A stretch of DNA of 64,000 bases from Sisyra terminalis (GCA_958496175.1 OY292276.1:30586449-30650448), one strand, 5' to 3'; counted from the first letter of the stretch, positions 34,431 through 46,491 are shown. Numbers and translations: made by a program. Notes: generated by a model from the sequence alone, not told the origin.

Positions 34431-37400
34431 ATCCTTATTATGTTGTAAACTTATTGAACAGTTTCTCCATCTTCATGTTATACTCCTACGTGTTACACTG
34501 TTCCATATTATGTTTTAGTTCATCGTTCGTTGTTTCTTCCTTTTTCATTAGCATGAACTAAGTAAGACATCGTTATCCGTTATCAAAAGTCTCTGCTTTT
34601 ATAATTTCAATTTCTCATTAAGTCAAAAATAAATTTTAACGCTTTGGAAAAGTTTCGTCCTGTTTTACAAGTAACAAATCCTTGAAAATACTTTACCTGA
34701 AATCAAGTTCGGGTTTCATACAATTAAAAGTTTTAATTGATGTTTATTCAACTTTAAGATAAAATAAATTAAAGTTTTATTATATAATATATTGAATGCA
34801 ATGGATTCCCTACATTTATATTTGAGTACTTTTTTTAATGTAATAAAATTTAAATCAATTTTAGAGATATTTATATGGTTAATTTGGTACAAATTATTTG
34901 TGAAATATATATAAAAGTGATGCAAAGAATTGGGAATATACATGTTAATACATTCAATAAATATTTTATACCTACATTTATAACTTCTAAAGCCGTTCAC
35001 CTCATTTGCAATCATAAGCGTGAATTTCTTCCTGTTTTTTATCATCGACATATTATTGACGAGTAATTTAATTTAATAGACGGTATTGAGAGAGGTGTGA
35101 AAAGAATATGTTTTCATGATTGAATTTTAAAATACTAATAAAAACATCTTTATATACGTAGGGTATATAGAGGTACATATATATTTACCTTTATTGATTT
35201 CGAAAAATTTGTTTACGATATTAGTATTTGAGATTTGAACATTATGCAGACTAAGATTTTCTTTTAATGTCTATAATTCTAAACAAATTCAAGTTCAAAT
35301 AATGTTTGGCAAAGAAACTATTGACAAAGCAGATTTTCCAAACCAAGTATACGTTATAGGGAATGTTTTTTCGCTTGGCTTGAAATTTATAGAATAGAAT
35401 AGTTTTGTGAAATAAATCTCCATTACTGGCACCGTTCAATCTTTTTTCATTTTTGAAAATATGATGCAAATAAATCTTATTCTTTATATTCTAGCGATTA
35501 TCGTCTTCAAAAAGCATTGTACGCGTATCATTTTTGTATTAACTACACTTTAAATTATATATTCAAATGTATAAATGACAATAAATATAAACATAAATAT
35601 TTCGATTTCCAATTTATTCATGCCAAATGATTCAAATGGATTCACAACAAAATTTGAAATAGTATTTGAGAAATTTTTTAATAACTAAGTAGATTAAAAT
35701 TTTAAACATCAAAATACTGCACTTCATCAGCCAAGTTCGGCACAAAAGCTGCAACATAGTGTGCATTTAAAAGCATTTAGAGCTTTTGATTTTCCAGTTT
35801 CTTAAAAACTATTTACTATCTATCATCAATATCAGCTCCAAAACCCATATTCTAAAACAGTGGTTCTAAACCTGGGTTCAATCGAATTTCATTTCAAAAG
35901 CGTTTTAAGGAGTTAAACAAAATTGCAAGATTTTAAATGTCGTTTGTTTAATATTTTTTTTAAAAGAATGGGATTTTTCAATACACAAGTATTAATTATT
36001 CAGATAGTATCTACTTTTAGGTTTCTAATGTAAAACGTAGGTAATGTAAAAATATTTATGTACACAGCTCCTGTAGACTGTCTTCCGAAGATACTCTAAA
36101 AAAGGCGTTTGGTGGTGATCATGTTATATCTAATTTGGGTTATTTGAAATCAAAAAAAAAATAGTTTCTTCTAATAGATAGATCTTGGTAATGACTGAAA
36201 GAATAGTCAAAACTAAAATTTTTGTGAAAATGAAGCTAATGTAAAGAAATAAAACCGCTTAAATAAAGCGTTTAGTTCCAAGAATCGTTATAGGTGGCGC
36301 TTATCGGTTTCCATTGGTCTTATGGGAGGAATATACCAGGAACACGTGTAGTTGCATTTTGTTTTGTTCAATTTAGAGTTAAGTACTTCAGTGAACGTAA
36401 CAACCGAAATTAACTTCTGAAACAAACTTCTGTAACAAACATTCGTAGCTGATTTCCGTAAAAAAAAAAATCTCTCCCATGCCCAAAGAAGTATAAATTC
36501 AAAAACTTTTGCTACCAAAAATAATGCCAAAATTAATTAATAGTTTCTAGGTTAAATTAGTAGACTTAGTAGTTACTTTAAAATCCGAGAATCAATAGAT
36601 CAAAGTTTAAAATACAGAAAATACAGTTCTAAGTAGTTTTTGTTTTAATTTAATGAACCATTTTAGAAAGTTTTCAATAATTTCATAAAACTTTCTTTAT
36701 TAGTTTACGATAATTTACGCTTTTGTACTTTCTCTTTCCTTTATTCTAAACAACATTTTTCGATATCTGACTATTGTTTGAAGGTATCAAAGAAGTCAGA
36801 AATTAAATTTATCTTAGTTAAATTTACAAAATAAATTTTTGCTTACAGTTTCAAGAAGTTTTATAGTTATTGATTTCGAAGACTAAAACGCTTCTTTAAT
36901 TAATAATAATTTAACACTGCAATAAATTTATATGGGTAATAAGTTTTTTAAAAATCATATCTAGTTCTAAAATATATTTATATACAATTTTTTCACACTA
37001 AAATGAAAATGTAATAAAAAAAAAGTAATTTTCGCAGTAATCTACAAAGTTAAAATTTAAGCTATTAAGTGAATGAAGAAAGACGATATAACAATATTTT
37101 GTAAGATGTGTCACGAATTTATCGTGATATACGAAATTAATTCTGTGTGAAATTACCGACGTAACCGTAGCACACGTTCGAAATTCTTAAATGAATTTAG
37201 TAAGCGGAAACTGATAAGATGTTCGTCGTCAACTTTGTATAAATCTTGTTTCCGGTAATACATTACACAACTTACGACATCTGTTTTTTATATAACTAGA
37301 GACAATGTAACTCGTCTTGAAACATTAAAAACTGTTTTTATGACTTCTTAAGGTAAAATAAAATTGCGCTCGTAGCTATTCGAGATAATAAATAAATTAA

Positions 37401-39038
37401 CTGAAAAATTATAAGCAATTATTTTATAATTTAATTATTTATTACTCGCGAGAGAAAATAAATTTTAAAGTTTTTTTTTTATGGTTTCGATTTTTTTACG
37501 ATAAGCGAGTTATGTAACTTCGGAAAATATCACAATTTTTCCAGTTTTGAAACAGCAATTTTCTGAAGACCGAAAAGTAATAGTTATGCTACTCGTCTTT
37601 TGCAAATATTTAAATATTTTCCACGATTTATATTCATAGAAAAGTTTGCTTTTCCTGTTAAATTTTACTACGAAAAACATAGGTGAATATTTTAAGTTTA
37701 GTCTTACTTCATTTCCATACTCAATTTGTGTTGCATGGCAAACGTGTTTTCATGAACTGAACTATTTCTGCGATGATAACATAGCGCCTATGGGAAATAA
37801 GGATATGGCCTGCGACAAGGCTCCTGAATATACTTAGTACATACATTACCTTCATAAATGTTCTACGAGCTTGGTTTGTTTCAGGACCTTCAAATAACTA
37901 TTTTCAGTTGTGGTTGACATTATAATGAAAACATGAGACTTTGGAAATTTTGATTTGTGATTTTCAATTTAAAAGGGAAAATTTTAAAAACCAATTTGAA
38001 ATACTCAAACAAAAAGAATAAACAGATAAAAGTTCTGAATTTCGCGCATCATTAAATCTCACGTTTGGGGCTTTCAACAGTCAGCTAGAGTTACGAAACG
38101 CCAGACAAGTCGATAGTGGGTTTGTTATCCATATAATTAACGAATACATTACAACGATTTTTTGTTTGTTTTTTCTTTGATTACAAAACAAAATCACTAA
38201 AAATCAAATTATAAGCCCTCGTTCTAATTTTGTTTATATTTCGTAGTGCAAAATTGCTGCTTAAAACACTAAGATGATAATAATAATAAGTAAGATAGTG
38301 AATATATCACAAAATCAGGTCAAATCAATACATCTGTTTAGATATCGTTTATTCGGCCTGGATCTGAACTCGACGTTGGAACTGAGGCAAATATAATGAC
38401 TTATCAACCTCTTTCTATATTTTACGTTGTCCGCTACTCAGCTATTTATTTCACAATCACAATGCATTGTATTATTTTCATTAGTTTTGCCATTTAAATG
38501 CAGTCCTATGTTGTTTTATATTTTGCCTGAGCACTTTTTTATTGTGTCATTAAATGTCTCATAAGAGTTTTAACGTTATTATATGATTATATTTTTACAA
38601 AAATCATCATATTATCATATTTTTTACAAAAAATTAAAACAAAATTTACACCTATACTCATTACATTAAAAATATGTTATAAAAATTTATCTGATACATG
38701 TTTTTCTTTTTGATTTTGGAAAAAATACACTTTTTTGAAGTAATACTTCTTAAAGCGCAGCTAAGGAGGGCAAAAAAACGTGTTGTAGATCACACGCGAT
38801 AGAAGTGAAACCTTCAAAAATATGAGCTTTAAGATTTTGAGACAAATAAAAAATTTCAGGTTAGGATAATTATTAGCTTTATTTATGATAATATTGATAT
38901 CTAGTTTAAAACGCAGAGGTGTAGTATTGAGGACTCATATTTTTACCTCGAAAATGATTTGGAAATCTTTTTCCTCACTAACTGTCGATTGTAAAGGGAT
39001 ATAATAAGAAAAATTTAGTGACGCGTAGAAAGCACCGT
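34431..39038. other. AT-rich stretch with no recognisable gene
   Basis: Overlapping open frames on both strands at 34716-35066 cannot both be real and have no motifs. A possible single hAT-type end (CAGTGGTTCTAAACCTGGG) lies at 35858 without a partner. A GAAGTAATACTTCTT motif lies near 38738, followed by GAGGGC and GAAGTGAAAC phrases of an unassigned repeat. Confidence 0.45.
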
Positions 39039-39325
39039 CTACGTAGGTACAGTTTTTATGGGAACTAAAAAGAACAGCTGGCAAATAATGACCAATGAGC
39101 GCCAGCCTACACAAATAATAATTATTTGCATTTTACTTGCTTTGTTTGCTTTTATTTCCCACATCAGATAAGAGAGACTTCTTTTTATAAGTCTCTTTTC
39201 CAACGCTTCCAACATAAGCGCTGTTGTATTTTGCAAGTTCACTCCAAATTTGTGCTTACATAGACGGCGCTGGTAGTTACTTTTGGTGCGGTTTTCTGTT
39301 TCCTGTACTCCGTGTATCAGTAGAA

Positions 39326-39450
39326 ACACTAAATACTGTTTTATATCTCATTCTCTCGCACGTTAAATCCTATAGATAAATGTACTTTTCTCTTTTTACT
39401 ATCGCTTTTTTGTATCATAAAATTTAAAGTAACATGATTTTAAGAAATTA
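39326..39450. repeat. Dispersed repeat, copy P
   Basis: CTCATTCTCTCGCACGTTAA, then ATCCTATAGAT, CTTTTCTCTTTTTA and CATAAAATTTAAAGTAACAT are colinear with 46660-46770. Nature unknown; it may be part of a transposon untranslated region, since both copies neighbour small coding-like minus-strand frames. Confidence 0.55.
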
Positions 39451-39453
39451 AAT

Positions 39454-39752
39454 TAGAGGTCACCAATACGGTTGATTTAAACCCCCGGAGTTGACTGAAC
39501 ACTATTTGGAGGTCCACCAAAGGAAGAAAAGTAGTTCTTATTTTGCAAAAACATCTACCTAACCGTTTATGCAACTATATAATAAATAGAAGAAGTTTGT
39601 ATACAACTATTTTTAAATAATGTACTTTAAAACATTTTTAAGGGCGTAAAACAAATATCTAAACAAAAACTGATAGTTTTCTTTAGGGGTCGATGAGAGA
39701 TTTCAAAAATTATGTAGGGGTCAATGATTAAAAAAAATGACGACTCTTGGAT
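39454..39752. mobile_element. Possible old hAT-like element
   Basis: The left end AGAGGTCACCAATACGG and the inverse of the right end, CCAAGAGTCGTCATTTT, are weakly related to each other and to the CAGGGGTCGCCAA-type hAT end. No target duplication was established. It directly abuts the better-defined hAT element at 39758. Confidence 0.3.
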
Positions 39753-39757
39753 TGAAG

Positions 39758-40092
39758 CATTGTTTCTCAAAGTGGGTCCTGTGGAGCCCTAGGGTTCCAT
39801 AAAAGAAATTTGCGGTTCCACGCGATAAGTTGACGTATGATTTTAAAATATTCGTACGATAAAGTGGAATGTTTTCATAAAAACAAATCAAACAATTTAT
39901 TACTTATGCATTTTTAATATATTTGTCAAATGACCGATTTCAACCCAAATATTACTGTTTATCTTCATTATTTACCACTAATTAATTAACTTTAACTTAT
40001 CATTTTTAAATTAGCTTTCATATGGTAAGGATTCCATGATCCGTAAAAACTTTCGTAAAGGTTCCACAAGAAAACTTTTTTGGGAAACCCTG
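39758..40092. mobile_element. 335-bp hAT-type element with 8-bp target duplication
   Basis: The left end CATTGTTTCTCAAAGTGGG pairs with the right end TTTTTTGGGAAACCCTG inverted (CAGGGTTTCCCAAAA). The flanks GATTGAAG (39750-39757) and GATTAGAG (40093-40100) agree at 6 of 8 positions. This TIR type (CAGTGTTTCTCAAA) is classical for hAT non-autonomous elements. No transposase frame. Confidence 0.75.
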
Positions 40093-40100
40093 GATTAGAG

Positions 40101-42120
40101 TAACTCTTATTAGATTATTACGATCTGGTCTCCTCAAATTCAAAGCAATAACTTCTTGCTATTTTAGATATAAAATCTTAGTTTCGAAATATTGCCTTTC
40201 ATACTTATAGAAACTTTATCGCTGTGCATATGAAACAAAAACTACAGAACTAACTAAAATAGAATAAATTAAACTCTTTTCGTCAAATAAGTAGAATATT
40301 TAAAATGGGAGTATAAAACCGGAGACAGAAAACATGGCAAAATGTAAAATAGTGTGAATTCGAGTAGATAAAAGACTTAACTCTATAAGTAGCCAGCAGA
40401 GTCAAGTGTAAATTGACGAAAATTCTATAAAACAGTCACTGATTTTGTAATACATCCAATCCCATGTTAAAAGGCAAATTCACTATGATAATGAAAAACA
40501 ATACAGAATGGAACTTTGGTTCAGAGTGGTAAATACATAGTCGTTGGTGGACCTAGCGAATTATAACTGGAAGTATAGTGGAAAGTGAAAGCAGCGAAAG
40601 CTTGTCATGATGAAAAATAAGGCAAATTAATTTATTTAATTATAATAATCAATTATTTCATCCATTTAGACCAGTTTTGTAGAACAATCGCTGTAAAATC
40701 ATGTATAATATTCTATAAAATTGATAAATTTGAAACTAAATCTTTATTATCGGTATCTTGAAAACTAAGCGAGGTATCGAAAAATTTCAATCTTCATTTT
40801 CATTGTCTTTGGGCAACATAAATTGTCTTTAATTACGACGCTATGGAAATCGTACTCGTACTAGTTTTTTGGTGGGATGTTTCAACCCTTTTTGTTCTAC
40901 AACTTGAGTTCTCATCAAAATTTGCATAGTTAAAATTATAACATTTTTTTTTTATTTAGAATAATTTATTATTATTTCAAATCAGGTAAAAACTAAAAAA
41001 TGGTTCGGAATCAAAATAATGTTCGTCACTGGACAACGAAAAATTAAAAATCTTACTGACTTCCGTTACAAAATTCGTAACGCCAATTCCTTTTTTCCTT
41101 TCATGACATGCTTAGCAATAAGTATATAACTTCAAAAAAATATAAATTATCCGAGGAAATTCAACTTTTATTGTATTGACATATGGGAGCGTGTACCTTG
41201 ATTAAAATGGTTTTTGTTTGTTTAATATTAAATCCCAAACCACGTAATTGCGGCCAATTTCGTATTCAAAACCTCTTTATACCACTAAATGTAATCACAA
41301 TTTGACCTAATTAATGCTAATTATTCAAATTTTCATTTGAACAACATTTTGTTTTTCACAATAGCTCAGGAATAATTGATTTGTCATCAAAAAATCATTA
41401 TCAGTAAATTAATTTTAATCACTCCAATTATATCCATATTTCCAAATTAAAAATTTCAATAATAAACAATAAATAATTGATTCTTTTGAAACTTATGTTC
41501 TTTCATATTTTTTTTTTGATATCAATGATATCAAAATTATTGAATAGAATAAATTATTCGAGCTTTATCTTACGATTATTTGATAATAAATAAAAATCAC
41601 ATTGTCTAAATATTCTTTGTTTAACATAAAAGAAATAAAAATCACATTCTAGGAAAAATAAAGCAAACGTTTCCATTTAATTGTTTTATAATTTCACGGT
41701 ATATTAAATATTGAAAAATGTTTTTTCTTTATGGATTATTAAAATAAATAAACAAAGATACTTATCACTTTACTTTAACGATTACATTTCATAACTTTAT
41801 GAATTAATTTCTCTCATTGTTTTTCACATGCGTGAACTTTTTTCCACGAGGATATACAGATGAGATGCAATAAATTACTCAAATTTGTTTTAAAAAAACA
41901 ATACCTACATGGTACAGAACATTTGTAAAATAAAGAACATAATTCTAAATTACGAAAGTAAAGGAAAATTATGTTATCAATATATAAAAAAATAAACAGA
42001 GGCGGTGGACGAATAATTGACAATAGTGCTTTTATGACAGTATTGTGTTCGAGATACCATATTTATGACAATGAAATTTTTCTTGTTAAAGAGTTGAGTT
42101 ACAGATTTTTTGTTCATTTC
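40101..42120. other. AT-rich stretch with no recognisable gene
   Basis: Nothing supportable was seen. Confidence 0.5.
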
Positions 42121-42124
42121 TTAA

Positions 42125-42310
42125 GCAGACCATTCACGCTCTGACTTGCAATCCAACTAGTCGGACAACTAGTGGATCTTCTAGTTGGATCACCTAAATG
42201 ATCCGCTAGACATCCAACTTCCAACAACACCATTCATGGTTCGACTTTAGATCCAACTTGGAAAGTTGGACCACTAGTTGGACTGCAAGTCAGAGCGTGA
42301 ATGGCCTGCT
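42125..42310. mobile_element. 186-bp MITE with TTAA target duplication
   Basis: TTAA at 42121-42124 and 42311-42314 flanks terminal repeats: left GCAGACCATTCACGCTCTGA then CTTGCAATCCAACTAGT; right the inverse AGCAGGCCATTCACGCTCTG then ACTTGCAGTCCAACTAGT. About 38 bp match with few differences. A TTAA target is typical of piggyBac and Kolobok elements. The interior has further TCCAACT and AGTTGGA repeats and no coding. It is distinctly GC-richer than its surroundings. Confidence 0.8.
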
Positions 42311-42642
42311 TTAAGAGTAGATATTTTTTAATGTTTGGTTGAAAATTTGTGACTAAAACAATGGCTAGTATAAAAAAATCAAAAAATGCCGATCATAAAA
42401 ATTTTGTAAAAATTGAAAATGCTTTGGGCCCAACCATATAGTAATAAATGTATTTGGTAACTATATCTTTAAACTACCATAAATACTTCTACTGCTTCAA
42501 TATAAGTTAATTACAAGAGTGGGGATGTATGAAAATACTCATTTATCAAAAAAAAAGGTTTTTATTTTTTGCTACCTCACGATTCGTATTTTTATCAATT
42601 TGTGAACATTTCGCTCTCATTAAGCTTTAGGCGATTCAAAAA

Positions 42643-42675
42643 AAATAAATAAATAAATAAATAAAATAAAATAAA
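42643..42675. repeat. (AAAT)n microsatellite
   Basis: About six AAAT units, then AAAAT variants. Confidence 0.85.
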
Positions 42676-42825
42676 AATACGTCTAATTGGTGAAAATTTA
42701 ATAAAAGATTTCTCAACTGTTTTTCCGTTATTGACATATCAAAATAAAGACTACAGCTTAATCGTATTATAAATAAATGAATAACTATGCATGTCGTATG
42801 ACTCAATTTATTTATTTATTTCATG

Positions 42826-42864
42826 ATAACGACGCGTTTCAACAGCCTTTGGCTGTCATATTAA
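42826..42864 (-). ncRNA. Hammerhead-like motif, minus strand, core degraded
   Basis: On minus, stem II GACAGCC/GGCTGTT, then GAAACGCGTC (42831-42840) with a canonical A at 15.1 and GUC, then GTTAT. The CUGAUGA box is replaced by CTTAATA, so this copy is dead, but it preserves the canonical 3' half. Confidence 0.5.
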
Positions 42865-42942
42865 GATTTTGTTTATTTTAAGCAATAAATTCTTTATTAA
42901 ATTTATTGTAAATTTTAATAGCTTATAATTGATACAACAAAC

Positions 42943-42987
42943 ATTACCTGATGATGACAACCAAAAGCTGTCGAAATGCGTCGTAAT
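42943..42987 (+). ncRNA. Hammerhead ribozyme candidate (best copy)
   Basis: All parts are present in order: stem I 5' strand ATTAC (42943-42947), core CTGATGA (42948-42954), one unpaired T, stem II GACA (42956-42959) with TGTC (42969-42972), GAAA (42973-42976), stem III strand reaching GUC (42980-42982, predicted cleavage after 42982), and stem I 3' strand GTAAT (42983-42987), which pairs perfectly with ATTAC. Stem III has no loop: the canonical form ACGCGU is palindromic, here AUGCGU. It would therefore be stable only as a dimer, as reported for hammerheads of Penelope-like elements. Stem II is short. Whether it cleaves is untested. Confidence 0.6.
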
Positions 42988-43045
42988 CAAAAAATAAATA
43001 AAGAAAATGAGGCATACGATATACACAATTTAACATTTATTTATT

Positions 43046-43198
43046 AATTGTGACTTGGAAATAAGATCTTTTGTGACCCTAGAACTAATAAAAATTCATT
43101 TATCGAGAAATATCGAAAATTTGCTCGATACGAAATTCATACTTAAAACTTACCAGTTTTGGAGCGATCACCTTGACTACTAGGTTTATATAAGGCTT
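43046..43198 (-). repeat. tRNA-derived SINE, copy 6, diverged
   Basis: The body (ATCGAGAAATATCGAAAATT, TGCTCGATACGAAATTCATA) and head (CCAGTTTTGGAGCGATCACC, TTGACTACTAGG) match the family. The B box is destroyed. It is wedged between the hammerhead-bearing inverted repeat and a MITE remnant. Confidence 0.75.
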
Positions 43199-43214
43199 AA
43201 GCAACAATTAATAT

Positions 43215-43390
43215 TAAAAAAGTTTAAAAATTAATCAAAAAACATACGTCTCACATACGCAATGCACGGTTTTGTATACTGGCCTTTAATTGTCATCGTT
43301 ATATGCTTGAAATTATTAAGATGTGGGGTTGAAACTTTGGCGCCGACTTAAAATTAATAGGTTTCATTGGTTTGGGAGCTTAGCTCTCAA
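43215..43390. mobile_element. Partial copy of the 4626 MITE
   Basis: The right end TTTGGCGCCGACTTAAAATT, then GTTTCATTGGTTTGGGAGCT (43336-43382) matches the right end at 4847-4890, and 43230-43330 is colinear with that element's interior. The left end is lost. Confidence 0.6.
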
Positions 43391-43399
43391 AATTTAATT

Positions 43400-44758
43400 T
43401 TTCATTCCGTTTTAAATTCTCTATTATTTGCTTTACAATACCTTTATTTTTATCGTTGCTTCTACTTTATAGTTAAATTGTTTTTTATTTTTAGTTACCA
43501 AAAACAAAAAATGATGTGTTTCGAAAGTGTTTGTAACAAAGAGATTGTATATTTATAATCCTTCAAATTATTAACAATAATTTCCATAGAGCTATAAAAT
43601 TTGGTACTTTTATTAACAATCATTTCCAGTGCTATTTTTCTGCTATTAATGTTTGTCTGGATCATTCCGAAATAAGAGCTATTACAGTACCTAATACCTA
43701 TGTTACTCAAAATGCACGTTTTTTTCATAATGTTGTCTCAAAAATGTTTTTAATTGTATATTTAGTAAAAAAATAATCACTACTCAAGAACAGTTAAAAA
43801 TTGAATGAAATAAGATGGATCGTTTTAAAATATTTTTTTTGAGATAAATTATGATGAAACTAATTTTGAGCTAAATAATTGCGTTTGATGCAACGTTGGA
43901 TTCTTAACGCTTGAATTAAAGTTGTTATCCTCATTAAAAATCTACCTACATGATTCATAATTTCCAATAGTAGTTGTGATTTTAAGCTATCTTGTTTAAA
44001 AATCAATTAAAAATACAACAATAATGAGAAGTTGCATAGTGAAAACCATATATGTACCAAAAAACAAAAATAAATATATTATCCATAGTATTTTAAATCT
44101 CTTTTTACTATTTTGAAGAAAGTCAACGATAGAAAGTTGAAAGAAATATTCTGTTTGAATGTTAAAAATATCATATAAAAATGTAAACTTAATTTTTTAT
44201 ATTAAAGTGACAACTAAGTGAATTAACAAAGAAACGTAAAAATGCATAATTTAGTATAAATAAATGAGCTTAAGCAGGTGTAGAAAACTATGAGAAAACT
44301 TACTTACACTGTATTGTTGAATTTGAAATATAAATTATGTAATTGTAATGTTGTAAGTATTAACACAATATTAAAGAATATCATCGTACAATAATCAAAT
44401 GTGTATTTAGAAAAAATATCATCACTGTTTTCTTGAATTTTCTCCGGTGAACATGCAATTGGAATATAGTAGATTTATAAATGATCCTTCTTTATCCCAC
44501 ACGAGATTGAAGAAACCGTTTACATAAACGATGGCCATGATCATTGGATCTGAAAACTTTTAAATTTGAACTCTATTTGTATTATCGTAGAAATCATCGT
44601 TTCTTATTAAAGTTTATTTGTCCCATTTTTCTTTCTAAAAATTACCTACTGTAATCTTTATAAATAATGCAATCATATCTAATGCACTAACATACGAATT
44701 CAAATTTCAGAATAAATTGAGATACCTTTTTTATGAAAACGTGTTAAATTTTATCCAT

Positions 44759-44801
<43 letters not shown>

Positions 44802-46298
44802 AATGTTTCATATAAAATATCATACATTCAGTCCCCTGAACTATGGATAGAAACTTTATCGAGATTTTGTTCAACATATTTTATAGCTTTCATCATACAT
44901 TGACGCTTATCTTTCCCATGGTAATATTTTTATAAGTTTTTATTATTTTTATTTGGAAATCTTTCCAATGTTCTTAAATACAAATTTTTAACGGAGCTAT
45001 AAATAATTCTTTTTGGAAACAAATGAAAGTTCAAAAATTCAATAAAATCAATTGGGAAAAATGTTTTATTGTAATAAATTTATTTTAAATTGCCATTGCC
45101 AAGTTTAAAACATTGTCGCAAAAAATATAGTCGATAACTAAACGTTTTTATAGCTTTGTCGTGTAATACCACTTCGCCAATAAATACTTTATAGTTTTTT
45201 TCTTTAACTCAATCAAAAGCTTGTTGGTAGTCACTGAATGTTTCTTTTCACATTATATCTTATTCATTTATAACATTAACATTTTTATATGAACTCAACT
45301 TTTGGTTTTATTATGTTTCTATCAATGTAAGTATTTATTGGCTATCAATCTGCTTTTTCTGTGCCATCTTTACCTTCTTGAACATATATTTTTTGGTAAC
45401 ATATTTTTATATTATACAACACAAAAAAAAAAACCAATGGAAAATATAATGACAGTGACAAATGTCATAGAAGAGCCTGTGAAAGCTTTACAGCTTTATT
45501 CTCATACAAAAAGTTGTAAAATTAGTCTCAGTGGTTACAACACATGCTGTATACGACACATTGAAGAAAAATAAATATTTTTTACACGGAGGGAAAAATT
45601 TAATCTACTCGTGTTTTCTAATGTCCCTAATCAAGTTTAATGAAATTCCTAGTTTTATAGCCATTCAACAATGTTATAACGAAATCCTCTTTACTATGTC
45701 CGCATTCAAGTGTTCTCCTTGGATGTTAAATAGCTGTAATTTTCATTCGTTAAGGCTGAAAAGAAAATAAATAGGGAATAATTTGCGGTCACCAATCACA
45801 TGTAGGTGGATCTCTAATTTGAACGCGTTGGATAGTTAAATATTTTTGTGGCAAACCAAAGATTTCTTGGGAAATTCTCGAAACAATAAAATAAAAATAG
45901 TTAACATTAAAAATGTTAATTTATATAGTATTTTTTCGTAAGCATTCGTAATTTTACAGAAAACAAAATCGTAAATCGGAAAGTAAAATATTATCATTTG
46001 CATTAGAATTTTATTATTATCCATACAAGATCTTCATACCCTGTGCATTGTGGATTTAAATTTCGTTGGAATCACAATCGTTCACAAAAGGAGCACATAT
46101 TATGACCGAACATATTGTTAAAAAAAAATTAACGATATTCTTCATGGGCAACTTTATTTCGACGAAATTGCGAGTACTTAAGGAATCGGCTGTACATTCA
46201 TTTGAATAGCACCTGAAAAACAGTTCGTAATATTATGTGATATCAGAGTTAATTTTAAATTAGCTTTTATTTTATTGAAATTTTGTTCAAATATGCGA
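43400..46298. other. AT-rich stretch with no recognisable gene
   Basis: Contains a pure (TA)n microsatellite at 44762-44799. Open frames at 43367, 43495, 45302 and 45531 overlap each other or have random-like composition. Confidence 0.45.
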
Positions 46299-46491
46299 CT
46301 AGAAATTATTTAAGTACTTACTAGCATCATTTTCACTATTTTGCACAATCGAATCATTATTAAACGTATAAGAACTATTATTTTTCTTATTTAATAATGC
46401 TCTTCGGCGTGCCCGAAATTCACGAACACGTTCTGTTGAACGTTTTGACGCCTTTATAGCCTTGTTTTCTTTACTTTTTTTTGATAATCAT
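46299..46491 (-). pseudogene. Small exon-like frame with a basic REFRARRR motif
   Basis: On minus, an open frame from about 46488 to a TAG at 46299 encodes SKENKAIKASKRSTERVREF followed by RARRRALLNKKNN and a Ser/Asn-rich tail. The TERVREFRARRR pattern is a basic motif recurrent at N-termini of many insect mobile-element proteins (general knowledge; precise family not named). A donor-like A|GTAAGT lies at 46316-46321. The only ATG (46489-46491) is one base out of frame, across a run of eight A (46477-46484 as T on plus). A single-base homopolymer change therefore separates an intact start from a dead one. Either a sequencing error or a true frameshift is possible. Confidence 0.45.

Larger units (their letters stand above)
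42795..43018. mobile_element. Inverted repeat with hammerhead-like motif in each arm
   Basis: The left arm (42795-42857) and right arm (42950-43018) are diverged inverse copies. Both share GTCGTATGNCTCA-like outer ends, an AAATAAATAAA tract, and the hairpin GACAGCC..GGCTGTC next to GAAACGCGTCG. The arrangement parallels 33591-34193: two opposed copies of an element end carrying a hammerhead-like motif and an AAATAAATAAA tail. Probable Penelope-like or other hammerhead-bearing retroelement remains (inference). Confidence 0.65.

Noticed and set aside
34716..35066. Protein genes on both strands
   Set aside because: The two frames overlap on opposite strands and are dominated by Ile, Lys, Asn and Tyr codons, as expected by chance in AT-rich DNA.
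35858..35880. hAT element
   Set aside because: A CAGTGGTTCTAAACC end is visible, but no matching second end or target duplication was found nearby.
44762..44799. Origin or promoter at the TA run
   Set aside because: A simple (TA)n microsatellite with nothing around it to support a function.
45302..45770. Two overlapping plus-strand frames as a gene
   Set aside because: No acceptor or donor supports an exon, the peptides are unrecognisable, and the frames are unrelated to each other.
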